In this document: piece by piece, positions 7,834 to 16,922 of the stretch
Layout: every line of letters starts with the position of its first letter
Position numbering within the stretch: position 1 is the stretch's first letter
The notes under the pieces: generated by a model
The model's database searches: none
Seen by the model: only the letters and a program-made list of their open reading frames with translations
Told to the model about the DNA's origin: nothing
Position numbers and translations under genes: made by a program
From: Myxococcota bacterium
GTDB taxonomy: Bacteria > Myxococcota_A > UBA9160 > UBA4427
Reading direction: 5' to 3'
Length of the DNA stretch: 64,000 nucleotides
NCBI GenBank assembly: GCA_029243605.1
Contig: JAQWRT010000030.1
Span: forward strand, 1-64,000

Positions 7834-9477
7834 GTGGGGAAGACGCTAACAATCACCATGATTCTGATGGTTCTCCTACTCGGCCTTCGCGGCGCCACCA
7901 GGCTCGTTGCTTCTCAAAGGGGATTTGCTGAGGAAAAAGGCATGGACGCTCTCAACGCGCGCGACGAACTAAACCTCTTCATTGATTCAGCCAATGCTCC
8001 CATCTTCGGAGTTGACTCACACGGAATAGTCAATGAATGGAATCCGGTGACTGCCGCTACTACTGGTTACCCAAAGGAAGAGGCCCTGGGCAGCCACTTC
8101 GCCGATCGATTTATCGACGACGACCACAAGGAAGCAGTCGGGCAGATACTGGCCAGTGCATTAGAGGGTAGCGGAACAGCCAACTACGAGTTGGCCCTCC
8201 GTAACCGAGCGGGCCGCAGAATAGAAATTTTACTCAATGCAACCACCCGACGAAACTCCCTCGGGAAAGTCATCGGAGTCATTGGTGTCGGGCAAGACAT
8301 GACTCGCTTCAGAGAACAAGAAAAGACTCTTCAGCAATCTCAGAAGATGGAATCGCTCGGCCAACTCACTGGTGGCATCGCCCACGATTTCAACAATCTG
8401 CACGCGGTCATCCAAGGCAATTTGGACCTTGCCAATGAAAACTTAGACAATCTAGACGAACGCACTTTCGTCACCGAGTGCCTGAAGGATGCTGCGACTG
8501 CGACAACAGATGCGACTAATCTCACGAATCAGTTGTTAGCTTTTAGCTCCCATCAGTCCCCCCAGAAAAATATCGTCAACCTTGCCTCCCTTGCATCTGA
8601 AACTTTTCGAAAAGCTTCAGAAAAACTCGCGTCCGGAAAGACTCTTTCCATAGATTGCGATCGAGTTGACTTTGAAGCAGTCATAGACAGTGCCCAACTC
8701 GAAAACTCTATCCTTGAACTCATCGCGAATGCCGACGAAGCGACTGGCACGGATGGCAGAATCTCTTTTTCAATCTACGCAGAAGAGGACAACCGCGAAG
8801 CTGGGGCCACTTCGAATCGGACTCCGAGCGAGCACCTCTTCATCTGCGTGAGCGACGATGGGTGCGGAATCTCGGAAGACGGGTTATTCAAAGCAACCGA
8901 CCCCTTCTACACCACTAAAGGCGTGGGCGAAGGAGTCGGCTTGGGGTTGAGCAAGGTCCACAGTTTTGCAAAGAAGTCAGGAGGCCAGCTCCAGATAGAG
9001 AGCGAAATGGGCGTCGGAACCACGGTAAAGCTGACCCTGCCGATGATCCGGAAAACCGAAGAGCGGGAGGAAGTTCACCCGGCGGTTAACGAAGGCAATC
9101 CCTCGCACGAGGGTCAAACTATCCTGCTTGTCGAGGACGAGCACAGGCTCAGAGAACTCGCCGCGCGCCATCTCAGGTCGACCGGCTATGAAGTGATCGA
9201 ATCTGTCGATGCCGAGGATGCCCTACGTGTACTCGAGGGAAATAACCGGGAAATAGACATCCTCTTCAGTGACATCAGAATGCCAGGCAATCTCTCGGGT
9301 CGGCAGCTTGCAAGGAAGGTTGCCGAAATATACCCACGGGTTCGTATCGTTCTCACGACTGCTTACGAAGAGGAGTCGGAGCTTCCGGACGGTGAAGATC
9401 CGGGGCAAGGTCCCCCGATCTTACGCAAGCCCTACTCCCGATCAAATTTGATCAAGGCGGTCACGGACACCGCCTAG
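7834..9477 (+). CDS. Hybrid sensor histidine kinase (PAS-HisKA-HATPase-REC), 5' end frameshifted
   Basis: A signalling kinase in domain order: last membrane segment (residues 7-19), PAS sensor (about 45-155), dimerisation/phosphoacceptor domain with His184 in GGIAHDFNN, ATP-binding domain with NSILELIANADEA, DDGCGIS, FYTTK and GVGLGLSKVH, then a C-terminal receiver (TILLVEDE..., phosphoacceptor Asp in ILFSDIRMP). The His-box and N-box resemble the HisKA_4-like kinases commonly paired with PAS and REC domains in environmental proteobacteria. The GTG at 7834 is only the first start codon after the frameshift; the native protein probably begins at 7347 or 7356. No separate response regulator lies nearby, so the partner and signal are unknown. 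Confidence 0.85.
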   Translation: MGKTLTITMILMVLLLGLRGATRLVASQRGFAEEKGMDALNARDELNLFIDSANAPIFGVDSHGIVNEWNPVTAATTGYPKEEALGSHFADRFIDDDHKEAVGQILASALEGSGTANYELALRNRAGRRIEILLNATTRRNSLGKVIGVIGVGQDMTRFREQEKTLQQSQKMESLGQLTGGIAHDFNNLHAVIQGNLDLANENLDNLDERTFVTECLKDAATATTDATNLTNQLLAFSSHQSPQKNIVNLASLASETFRKASEKLASGKTLSIDCDRVDFEAVIDSAQLENSILELIANADEATGTDGRISFSIYAEEDNREAGATSNRTPSEHLFICVSDDGCGISEDGLFKATDPFYTTKGVGEGVGLGLSKVHSFAKKSGGQLQIESEMGVGTTVKLTLPMIRKTEEREEVHPAVNEGNPSHEGQTILLVEDEHRLRELAARHLRSTGYEVIESVDAEDALRVLEGNNREIDILFSDIRMPGNLSGRQLARKVAEIYPRVRIVLTTAYEEESELPDGEDPGQGPPILRKPYSRSNLIKAVTDTA

Positions 9478-9535
9478 ACCAACCGCTTCTCAAAACCGGG
9501 ATAGACGAGCAGCCAGCGATTCCGGCACGCGTGCT

Positions 9536-10519
9536 CTACCAATAGCAACCATCTTCTATATTTCGCGATGCTTCCGGGGTTTCCTCTGCTGCGGGACGCG
9601 TCCAGGAGTCGTTGTAGTATTTGAGGAAGGCGGGGTCGTTGTCCCAGCGCCTTCCACGGATGCCGAAAAGCACCTGGGTATTGCCACCCATATGAATACC
9701 AATGGCCCCCAGTCTCTTGGCATGTACCGCGAGGGGGAGCGACATCCCTCCCGCCCCGATCAGCGCCACATCGAATGAGCGAGATTCCATCTCGCCGCGC
9801 ATGCGATGGAGCCTCTCCGTCCAGTTCGCCTCTTGCGGCTCGACGATTCCGGCGCTGAGCGGCATGCGCAATGTCTCCAGATCGAACTCGGGAAGCACAT
9901 CCTTTTCGCTCGGCCAAAGGGCCTCTCTCTTGGAATATTGCGAGCGAACGGTGTCAACAAAGGGGTGGATGACCAGCACACGTTTTCCGGCAAGAGCCGC
10001 TGACCACGGTCGCGCGGCTCCCCAGGGCAGAAGCCCACCAGTACCGCACAAGGCCTCAGCGCCGGCGGCCTCACCGCTTACGAGCTCGCGCTCTCCGGCA
10101 TTACCGAATACCGCCAGAATATCCATATCAGAAAGCGATCCGCGAATTTCGTCAAAAGCTCTACCCAGCGCTTCGTCTGTCGGTGGAAACAGACCCACAT
10201 TCACGAATGCATGTTTTCTCAGTTCCGACGGCATGGCCGCCCGCTCGCCCTTCGAAGTTCGCTTGGAATCGTGAGCGAGTAACTCGATCTCGAGGGTACC
10301 CATCTTCCCGAACGCGCTCGGCGTGCGCTTTAAGATACGATCGTGCATGAGCATGTTGGTCGAGTCCTGGTTATGCAAGCGCTCCGCGTACCACGCGGCT
10401 TTTCGCATTCGCCGGAGAACGAGCGTCGCTCGGATCGCGGGGGGCTGTAGTAGCCCAAGAAGACCTGGGTGTTTTCTGATCTGGCTCTTGGCACGGCGGA
10501 TGATTTCGGCGACGTCCAT
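9536..10519 (-). CDS. Conserved protein, possibly GT-D-fold glycosyltransferase-like
   Basis: A 327-residue soluble protein. The C-terminal part contains FDVALIGAGGMSLPLAVHAK, then IHMGGNTQVLFGIRGRRWD and a terminal GCYW. This combination (GAGG..LPLA..AK..G..AIH.GG..Q.LFGI.G.RW) recurs in proteins of polysaccharide loci that have been assigned a GT-D-like fold; I rely on memory of that pattern, so the enzymatic role stays tentative. A preceding block (LAGKRVLVIHPFVDTVRSQY) looks like the start of a second Rossmann-like unit. It lies near an FkbM methyltransferase on the same strand, 198 bases downstream of that gene, which supports a role in glycan or surface-lipid modification. Confidence 0.55.
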   Translation of the reverse strand: MDVAEIIRRAKSQIRKHPGLLGLLQPPAIRATLVLRRMRKAAWYAERLHNQDSTNMLMHDRILKRTPSAFGKMGTLEIELLAHDSKRTSKGERAAMPSELRKHAFVNVGLFPPTDEALGRAFDEIRGSLSDMDILAVFGNAGERELVSGEAAGAEALCGTGGLLPWGAARPWSAALAGKRVLVIHPFVDTVRSQYSKREALWPSEKDVLPEFDLETLRMPLSAGIVEPQEANWTERLHRMRGEMESRSFDVALIGAGGMSLPLAVHAKRLGAIGIHMGGNTQVLFGIRGRRWDNDPAFLKYYNDSWTRPAAEETPEASRNIEDGCYW

Positions 10520-10717
10520 GCGCCAAGAATACGCTTTGGTGCGCGTTAACCTAAGACATTCCGAATATTATCGCGTCCAAATCCCAAGAATCCCTCGGGG
10601 AGGGGTCCAGGAGTAGGTGGACTCAGGCTCTTGAATCGCAAGACAAAGAAGTCACCCGGCCCAGAGCCGAGTTAGGCGCCCTCGAGAAGGCTCTCACCCG
10701 AATCGAGCCACCAATCG

Positions 10718-11479
10718 CTATCGACTGTCATTCTCGCTGGGAAACGCCAGAGTATTGAAGGTGCACCTTTCGATACTGCGCTCTTCGCCCTTCGCCAGGG
10801 CGCCATCGTAGAGCCGGTAATCGTTGTCTTTTAGGAGCGCCGTCACAGCGTCACGCGCTCCGCCCCCCACCTCGATATAAATTGTCGGACGAACCGCCGA
10901 CAACACTCTCGTGGCCCCTTCCAGCACCAGTTTTTCAGCACCTTCCACATCAATTTTGATGAAGCTCGGCGCAGCATTACTACTGAGAAGCAGGTCAAGC
11001 GACAGCGTAGGAACCAAGACCTGCTCACGAACACCGCCCGCCTCACCTCTTGCACCGGGCCCACTCAAGGCATTGCTCGCTCGCCCTCGCTCAGCGACAA
11101 GAAACGTCTCCATGCCGGGCTCGCCCGCGATTGCCGTCGGCAATACTCGAACGCCGAGTCCCCTATTCTGCCCGAGATTGGCGGACTTACGCAGGAGACC
11201 CGCCAACCAAATATCAGGCTCGACTGCGAGTACGTCTCCGCTCTGGGTCCGGCTGGCAGCGGCGAAGGTGAACACCCCGACATTTGCCCCGATGTCCCAT
11301 ACGACATCGCCGTTGTGCAACTCCTCGCGCGCCACACGAAGGAGTTCTAGATCAAAAGCGCTTGCCCCTGGCTTGAGATATTTCAGCTGCGAGTCGGGCG
11401 AGACGTAGATGGGAGTTCGTCCAAACTCAGCGGGTAGACGCCGCTTGAAAGCCCGACCCCGGCTCAAACGTTCCAGCAT
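10718..11479 (-). CDS. FkbM family methyltransferase
   Basis: An S-adenosylmethionine-dependent O-methyltransferase of about 253 residues. SAM motif I is VWDIGANVGVFTF, followed by the acidic end of strand beta-2 (VLAVEPDIW). The FkbM hallmark PSFIKIDVEGAEKLVLEGA comes later, and the C-terminus is IYIEVGGG... Members methylate hydroxyls on sugars or secondary metabolites. Here the neighbouring GT-D-like gene suggests a glycan acceptor. The start is chosen at ATG 11479; TTG 11491 is also possible and each has a weak AGG-type site upstream. Confidence 0.85.
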   Translation of the reverse strand: MLERLSRGRAFKRRLPAEFGRTPIYVSPDSQLKYLKPGASAFDLELLRVAREELHNGDVVWDIGANVGVFTFAAASRTQSGDVLAVEPDIWLAGLLRKSANLGQNRGLGVRVLPTAIAGEPGMETFLVAERGRASNALSGPGARGEAGGVREQVLVPTLSLDLLLSSNAAPSFIKIDVEGAEKLVLEGATRVLSAVRPTIYIEVGGGARDAVTALLKDNDYRLYDGALAKGEERSIERCTFNTLAFPSENDSR

Positions 11480-11557
11480 GGTCCTTAGCAAAGGTCTACC
11501 TAAACATCGCCGACAGAAATCGCTTGCTAACTGCCAGTCGGTAACCGGACGAGGCGA

Positions 11558-12148
11558 TCACTTGGAGTCCAGTGACCAGATGTCCACGACAGGCGGCTTG
11601 GCGGGCTCGGGAGCGGGCGTCTCAGTTTTCGGCTCGGGCGCCCAAGCTCGCTGGGGCGCCTCAGGCGCAGGCTTCGCTACCGGGGCCAGTGCCGCCGCGG
11701 CAGGTGCCGCGGCCGGGTCGGCCTCCATGAAGTCGAGCACGATCCGCGGAGGAGCGGTCAGAACCATTTCCTTCATTTGCACTTCACTCTGGCCGAATTC
11801 GACACGCGCGAGGGTGCCGGAGCGGCTGGGAGCAACGGTCACCGAATCCACCGGCGGCGCAGGAGACTTCATCCCAAGCGCGCTAGAGCGGGCCTGAATA
11901 GAGACGAACATTGCTTCGCCACCAAGCCCTTTCTCGAGCTTGTAGTCTGCAGGCGCGTCCAACTGAAACACCAGTCGGACATAACCTTTATGCGCGCCCA
12001 TCCTCACGTCAACAATCTCAGCTGCCGCTGCGACGCTCGGGCCCAGCATGACCAGGGCGAGGAAGAGCACAGGCGTTGAAAGAAATCCGCGGACGGCGGA
12101 ATAGACCCAACGGGGAGTCGCGATGCGAGAGACGCTTTTTTCACTCAT
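11558..12148 (-). CDS. AMIN domain-containing periplasmic protein
   Basis: About 196 residues. A basic N-terminus and hydrophobic core (LSTPVLFLALVMLGPSVAAAA) form a signal peptide. A single AMIN domain follows, beginning EIVDVRMGAHKGYVRLVFQLD and ending VLTAPPRIVLDFMEAD. AMIN domains bind the cell envelope or peptidoglycan in amidases and secretin-type pilus proteins. Here the catalytic or secretin part is absent; instead there is an Ala/Pro-rich low-complexity tail of about 60 residues. The start at 12148 is fixed by AGGAGTAGGA seven bases upstream. It diverges from a lipoprotein gene. Its role is probably structural or as an adaptor at the envelope. Confidence 0.8.
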   Translation of the reverse strand: MSEKSVSRIATPRWVYSAVRGFLSTPVLFLALVMLGPSVAAAAEIVDVRMGAHKGYVRLVFQLDAPADYKLEKGLGGEAMFVSIQARSSALGMKSPAPPVDSVTVAPSRSGTLARVEFGQSEVQMKEMVLTAPPRIVLDFMEADPAAAPAAAALAPVAKPAPEAPQRAWAPEPKTETPAPEPAKPPVVDIWSLDSK

Positions 12149-12280
12149 ATTCCTACTCCTAAATGCTCCAAAGAGCGTGTAGATTAGCGCACTCTCTAAC
12201 GTTTTGGCCGAAGAGCCAATCGCGTAGGCTCTCCACCTCAGCCTCCGTCTCCCCAAGAACAGTCCAAAGGACACCCGATA

Positions 12281-13552
12281 ATGTTTCATTTCCTCGCCCT
12301 CGCAGCGTTTACGAGCCTCCTGATCATCAACGCATCCTGCTCGTCCACGACTGAAAGTGGGGCTTCGGGGGGCCTTCTCGGAAAGCCAAATAGTTCAGAG
12401 ACCCCAGCCCAGTTCAAGTACAACGACAAGATGCTCCACTGGGAGAACTCCCACGAGATCGTTTTCCGAGATTCGGCCTACAACCCCAAAACCCAAGCAC
12501 AAATTGCAGCCGACTATCAGGACTATGCCGAGTGGCTCGTTCAGGCCAACGTTCAGAACCTACTCGTCCGCGTCGCTGGGCCCGCATGCGTCAAGAGCAC
12601 CGCCGGCGACCAAGTTCTGCCAGACGCAAGTAGTTTCGAATTACTGGCCAAAGAACTGGAGCAACTGGGATGGGGGGGTGTCCTCTGGTTTACGCCAGAT
12701 ACCCTCGAAAAAGTCGACTCATGGGACTGTTGGGCCACGGGCCCAGCGCCAGTGGATTCCTGGAAAACCTACATCGATGTTCTAAAAAACTACAACGACA
12801 CTCTCATCAGCAACGGTGTCCCCCAAAATTACGTCTTTCATGGACTCCTCCTCGAGCCGGAGGGCTCGAGCTTTAAGAACGATTTCGAGATCGCCCCGAG
12901 CAACTACGGCTGGAGCTCGGGGGCGGGTACCGTCGGGAGCTATCTCAAGTCGAAGGGCTTCACTCGGTGGTCTGGAGACCCCTGGTCCATCGTCCCCAAA
13001 ACGATCTCCCCTGACCTGATCAAAATCGGATACGGAATCGGCGCCGATCAACTGAAATTGGGCGCTCCTGCTGTGACCATATCCGCAGTCGATGTCGACA
13101 TGCTCGTGCTCGAGACGTACAACCTCGACTACCTCGAGCCTACCGCCGCCCAAAAGCCATCCGCACTCATTGCTGCCGTTCAGCCCATGGCAGTTGCTGA
13201 TGAGTATCAAGAAATCCTGTCCAACTACCCGACCCCGACGAAGAGTGTTTACGCCGACCCAACGGTGGTCGCCAGCATCGGCGCTGGAGAGATCGTTTTT
13301 GCTTTTTCCTATGAGCAACATCTGCCGAACCAAGCCGAGGGAGTATTCGGAAACCAGGGTTGGTCGGCTCAAGACTTCGCCAACATGCTCATCGAGTTCA
13401 AGAGCAAGATGGTGGCGGCCCATTCCTATTCCGCAGTACGCACCGGCGTATACCATCAGCCCGTGAAAGCAATTAAGCCCGCCTGCGACTCCGATATCAA
13501 CAACTGCTACAAGGGCTTTCGGCCGCGTTATACCGACGATTGGGGCAATTAG
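12281..13552 (+). CDS. Putative exported lipoprotein of unknown function
   Basis: A 423-residue protein. An N-terminal hydrophobic signal ends NASCSS; Cys20 could be lipidated, although Asn at -3 is not ideal for a lipobox. The mature part is aromatic-rich, with repeated motifs of alpha/beta character (LEQLGWGGVLWFTPDTL, YVFHGLLLEPEGSSF, VDMLVLETYNLDYLEP, GEIVFAFSYEQHL) that would fit a TIM-barrel, glycoside-hydrolase-like fold. I see no signature that names a family. The start ATG 12281 has AAAGGA nine bases upstream. No operon partner is apparent. Confidence 0.65.
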   Translation: MFHFLALAAFTSLLIINASCSSTTESGASGGLLGKPNSSETPAQFKYNDKMLHWENSHEIVFRDSAYNPKTQAQIAADYQDYAEWLVQANVQNLLVRVAGPACVKSTAGDQVLPDASSFELLAKELEQLGWGGVLWFTPDTLEKVDSWDCWATGPAPVDSWKTYIDVLKNYNDTLISNGVPQNYVFHGLLLEPEGSSFKNDFEIAPSNYGWSSGAGTVGSYLKSKGFTRWSGDPWSIVPKTISPDLIKIGYGIGADQLKLGAPAVTISAVDVDMLVLETYNLDYLEPTAAQKPSALIAAVQPMAVADEYQEILSNYPTPTKSVYADPTVVASIGAGEIVFAFSYEQHLPNQAEGVFGNQGWSAQDFANMLIEFKSKMVAAHSYSAVRTGVYHQPVKAIKPACDSDINNCYKGFRPRYTDDWGN

Positions 13553-13795
13553 CCGTAATCGAGTCAGGGCACTCGACAACAACGACTCCCTACAGAGATC
13601 CACAACCCGCGCCTGGGTCCCGAAACATTGAGTGGGCTTTCTGAACAAAGCGCGACCTGTAGAGATATTTCTCCTGCCCAACGACTCTACACTCCTGTCC
13701 AGAAGCATTCTCTGGGCCTGCACCAATATTCGCGCTGCGCCATAATCTCGGCCTTGATAAATCAGGATTCAGGCTAAGAACAGAAGAGCGGGAAT

Positions 13796-15289
13796 ATGGC
13801 AGAGACAACCAAGCGGCGGATCGTTCTTAGTGGCGCATCGGGTTTTGTCGGCAAAAGGCTCGTCGGCCAATTAGCAGCTCGGTACGACGAGGTGCGCTGC
13901 CTTTCTCGAGATCCAATCAGGAACCTCGCTGAATTGCCGGCAACGGCTATCCCCCTAAAGGCCGACCTCCTCGACCCAGACAGTTTAAGTTCTGTATTCG
14001 AAGGGGCGGAGGTGGCCTTCTATCTTGTCCACGGCCTGAACGAAAGCGGCACGTTGCTGAAGTCCGAAACCACCGCGGCTCAAAATTTCGCCGCAGCCGC
14101 CCAGCGCGCCGGGATTCGCCGAATCATCTATCTGGGTGCGCTCGGGACATCTGACTTAGACGAATGCTCTCCCCACATCCAGAGCCGGCGCACGGTGGGC
14201 GACGTGCTCAGGCGCGCAGGTGTTCCCGTAACGGAATTCAGAGCCTCCGTCGTGATTGGGAATGGCAGTATGCCCTTTGAAGTCATTCGGGCGCTGGTAG
14301 AGCGTCTGCCCTTCATGATTACTCCCCGCTGGGTGCGGATGAAGCTTCAGCCCATTTCTGCTGATGACGTGATCGACTATTTGTTGTCCGCCGTCGAAAC
14401 CGGCAACGATGAGAACGCGATCTACGAGATCGGCGGACAAGATGTAGTGAGTTACGAAACGCTTTTGCGAACATACGAGAGGGCTCGCAATCTTCGAAGG
14501 CTCTACGTTGGGGTGCCTGTCATCACACCAAGGCTCTCGAGCCATTGGCTGCGTTTGGTCACACCGGCTCATTTCAAAATCGCGAGAAAAATCGTCGAAA
14601 GTGCTGGGCAGGATTCAATCGTGAAAGATCAGCAAGCAAGCATCGACTTCCCTATCAAACCCGTAGGCATAGAAGAGGCCATCGCTAGAGCAGTCACTGA
14701 AGATGCCAATCACATGTTGCTCCTGGCAGACAGGGCGAGCGAATCTACGAATTACGGCGATTGCGAGAAAGAAACAGTCGGAACCCACTTCGTCGAACGA
14801 CGAAGCATCGCGCTCGACGCAAAACCCGAATTTTGCTTTGAGGTGATCAAGAAACTCGGCGGAAAGCACGGTTGGTACTGGGGGGATTGGCTGTGGCAGT
14901 TACGCGGAATCCTCGACCAACTTGTGGGCGGAAGCGGACTCCGCCGGCACCTGACTTCGGAAGACGGCCCGAGCGAAGGCGAAACCCTAGACTTCTGGAC
15001 AGTCGAGAGATTGACCGAGGGAAGCCGGCTCACTCTGCGTGCAGAAATGAAACTTCCGGGTACGGCCTGGCTCGACTTTCAGCTGCTTGACGACCCCAAG
15101 GGAACCAGGCTCAAGCAGACCGTGATCTTTGGTGCCCATGGCCTGACAGGGCAACTCTACTGGGCTGCAGTTCAGCCCATCCACTCGATCATTTTCCGCA
15201 ACATGCTCCGCCATATGGGCGAAGCTGCGAGGCGTCTACAGCGGGAAGCCGATGAAATTCGTGAGCGAGATCGTACCAATGCACCCTAG
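13796..15289 (+). CDS. NAD(P)H-binding SDR-like protein with C-terminal DUF2867
   Basis: A 497-residue two-domain protein. The N-terminal half is an atypical/extended SDR of the NmrA/YbjT kind: LSGASGFVGKRLVGQL binds the dinucleotide, and RRIIYLGALG with the following conserved block matches the family. The C-terminal half, from about residue 335 (KPEFCFEVIKKLGGKHGWYWGDWLWQLRGILDQL...), is a DUF2867 domain of the START/SRPBCC-like kind that is often fused to this SDR. Such fusions are widespread in bacteria and their substrate is not established. The start has AGAGCGGGAAT upstream. The gene stands alone. Confidence 0.85.
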   Translation: MAETTKRRIVLSGASGFVGKRLVGQLAARYDEVRCLSRDPIRNLAELPATAIPLKADLLDPDSLSSVFEGAEVAFYLVHGLNESGTLLKSETTAAQNFAAAAQRAGIRRIIYLGALGTSDLDECSPHIQSRRTVGDVLRRAGVPVTEFRASVVIGNGSMPFEVIRALVERLPFMITPRWVRMKLQPISADDVIDYLLSAVETGNDENAIYEIGGQDVVSYETLLRTYERARNLRRLYVGVPVITPRLSSHWLRLVTPAHFKIARKIVESAGQDSIVKDQQASIDFPIKPVGIEEAIARAVTEDANHMLLLADRASESTNYGDCEKETVGTHFVERRSIALDAKPEFCFEVIKKLGGKHGWYWGDWLWQLRGILDQLVGGSGLRRHLTSEDGPSEGETLDFWTVERLTEGSRLTLRAEMKLPGTAWLDFQLLDDPKGTRLKQTVIFGAHGLTGQLYWAAVQPIHSIIFRNMLRHMGEAARRLQREADEIRERDRTNAP

Positions 15290-15822
15290 GGACTTTCTCG
15301 AACTCAGAAAGTTCACGAACGCCCCCCCCTCAAGGAAACGCCGGGGCGGAAATTCTCAGGGCAAACGGATATGTGGGCTCACGGGCCCCGAAAAGCGTGC
15401 GATCCGACGCGTTAATCGCGCTGGCCAGACGAGCGCCATACTCGACGCGAACACTCACGATGTCGAAGCGCTGCACACGCTGCTGAAAGCCAGAGCGGCA
15501 CACAAATCAACGGCTGACCCTGTTCTTTTGGCCTAGACCCTGGGCAAAGAGAACTACGCGCCCCAGGCCCGAGTGATTACAAAACCTCGGCCGACTAGAA
15601 AATCAGCGCAAGCCCCCAAGGCAGGCTACGACGATGACACGAGCTTTGAGGTCACGATAAATTGGAAGCTAATTTGGCTACGAGCACGTCAAATCTCTGG
15701 TCGGAAGCCTTCACGTCGCAAGCTTTTGGGCTCAGTTGGTCCCACCGGCACCTGCGACGCATTCGGCTGCATCTGCGAGATTGGATCGAGCAGGAAGGGC
15801 ACAGTTAAACCCAACCCTATTT
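15290..15822. other. Intergenic stretch with no convincing gene
   Basis: Two frames of 94 codons are open here (15252-15536 and 15573-15857) but have no recognisable motif, no good ribosome binding site, and overlap the ends of real genes. I see no repeats, tRNA or strong hairpin. Confidence 0.4.
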
Positions 15823-16446
15823 TCAGGGTGCCTTTTCCGTCGACTGATTGCTCGTAGGGCGCACACTTATCCGATAGAGGCGGTCGCCGGGTTCCTCGCT
15901 CTGAGCGCGTCCGGTGATCACCTCACCCAGGTCGACTACCGTGCTGTGCGCCGTGGTTTCGGCCGCAGCGCGGCCGCCCGCATCCCCTGAGTACTTACGA
16001 TTCCGTCCGACTCGCACGGCACTGTAGGCGGCAGTGCCGTGCGGCACGTGGAGGAGTTGGCCCTCGGCACGCTTGCCATCGATCCGGATCACAACCCGAG
16101 GATCAACGTCAATTTCCTGGGGCCAACGCTTAAGCATGCCACCCACGCAGTCGAGGTCGCACGCAACGTAAGGAACACCTTCGTGGACGCTAAACCAGAG
16201 GGTCAGTGAGCTTTTAGAGCCCACGATTTCCATCTCGAGCTCGTGCTGGACATCGAGGGAATTCCAATCCAGTGCCCTCAGGTCGACCACCTCACCTGAA
16301 CGAAGGGGTCCTCCGGCAAAAACAAAAATCGGCCCGTCGGCGCTCGAGAGCAGGAGCGAACCACCCACGAGAGTGATGAAGAGCAATACGGCGACCAAGG
16401 CCAACCGCCTTCTCCAGCGCTCAAGCCTGCTGCCCTTTTCTGTCAT
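15823..16446 (-). CDS. Membrane-anchored protein of unknown function
   Basis: A 207-residue protein. A basic N-terminus (EKGSRLERWRRR) is followed by one transmembrane segment (LALVAVLLFITLVGGSLLL) and an extracytoplasmic domain of about 170 residues containing a Cys pair (CDLDC). The domain resembles no family I know. The ATG at 16446 overlaps the TGA of the upstream gene as ATGA, which fixes the start and implies translational coupling. The two products, both single-pass with outside domains, probably work together. Confidence 0.6.
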   Translation of the reverse strand: MTEKGSRLERWRRRLALVAVLLFITLVGGSLLLSSADGPIFVFAGGPLRSGEVVDLRALDWNSLDVQHELEMEIVGSKSSLTLWFSVHEGVPYVACDLDCVGGMLKRWPQEIDVDPRVVIRIDGKRAEGQLLHVPHGTAAYSAVRVGRNRKYSGDAGGRAAAETTAHSTVVDLGEVITGRAQSEEPGDRLYRISVRPTSNQSTEKAP

Positions 16447-16871
16447 TTCGCCGACTGCGCCTTCAAATCCAGCCGAATGGGCACTGCGCTGCAATCCTCA
16501 CCGGCTCCCGAAAACTTGGCGACGATATCATCGGCGATGCCGTATTTTTCGTAGCGAAGTCGGTGGTATTGCTCATGGGCGGCCGGGTCGGCCGTAGCTC
16601 GATAGTTTTGCCTCTGACCCTCTCGTATTAGGGTCAATTGGGGGATCTGCTCCAGCTGGCCAAGCCAATAGGAATCCGGCTCACCGTGTTCGATCCAGGA
16701 GACGTCGCCATCGTCGACGACCCAGATGCGAACATTGCTATGGCTCCCATCCGACTCCGGGCGAAGGAGTGTCACCACCTCGCCCCCGACTTCAGAAACC
16801 CCATAGATCATGGCGACAAGAATTACGGGAACAGCGACAACCGCCCCAACTAGCCAGTAGATAATCTTCAC
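16443..16871 (-). CDS. Membrane-anchored split-barrel (DUF2255/F420-type oxidoreductase-like) protein
   Basis: A 142-residue protein with one N-terminal membrane segment (IIYWLVGAVVAVPVILVAMIY). The remainder (SNVRIWVVDDGDVSWIEHGEPDSYWLGQL, then PQLTLIREGQRQNYRA, ending RLRYEKYGIADDIV) matches the small beta-barrel pattern of DUF2255 and deazaflavin-dependent nitroreductase-like proteins. The lipoprotein at 45857 shows the same pattern. Cofactor binding is not demonstrable from sequence. GTG start with AAGGG six bases upstream; coupled to the following gene through ATGA. Confidence 0.6.
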   Translation of the reverse strand: MKIIYWLVGAVVAVPVILVAMIYGVSEVGGEVVTLLRPESDGSHSNVRIWVVDDGDVSWIEHGEPDSYWLGQLEQIPQLTLIREGQRQNYRATADPAAHEQYHRLRYEKYGIADDIVAKFSGAGEDCSAVPIRLDLKAQSAK

Positions 16872-16922
16872 GTTCGACCCTTTTTCTCCATTTCCTCACG
16901 TACTCACGCCGGGACCGGGGCT

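Noticed and set aside
15252-15536. 94-codon open frame overlapping the end of the DUF2867 protein gene
   Set aside because: Overlaps the upstream gene in another frame, has no ribosome binding site and no recognisable motif.
15573-15857. 94-codon plus-strand open frame
   Set aside because: Runs into the end of the membrane-anchored gene on the other strand; composition is not protein-like.
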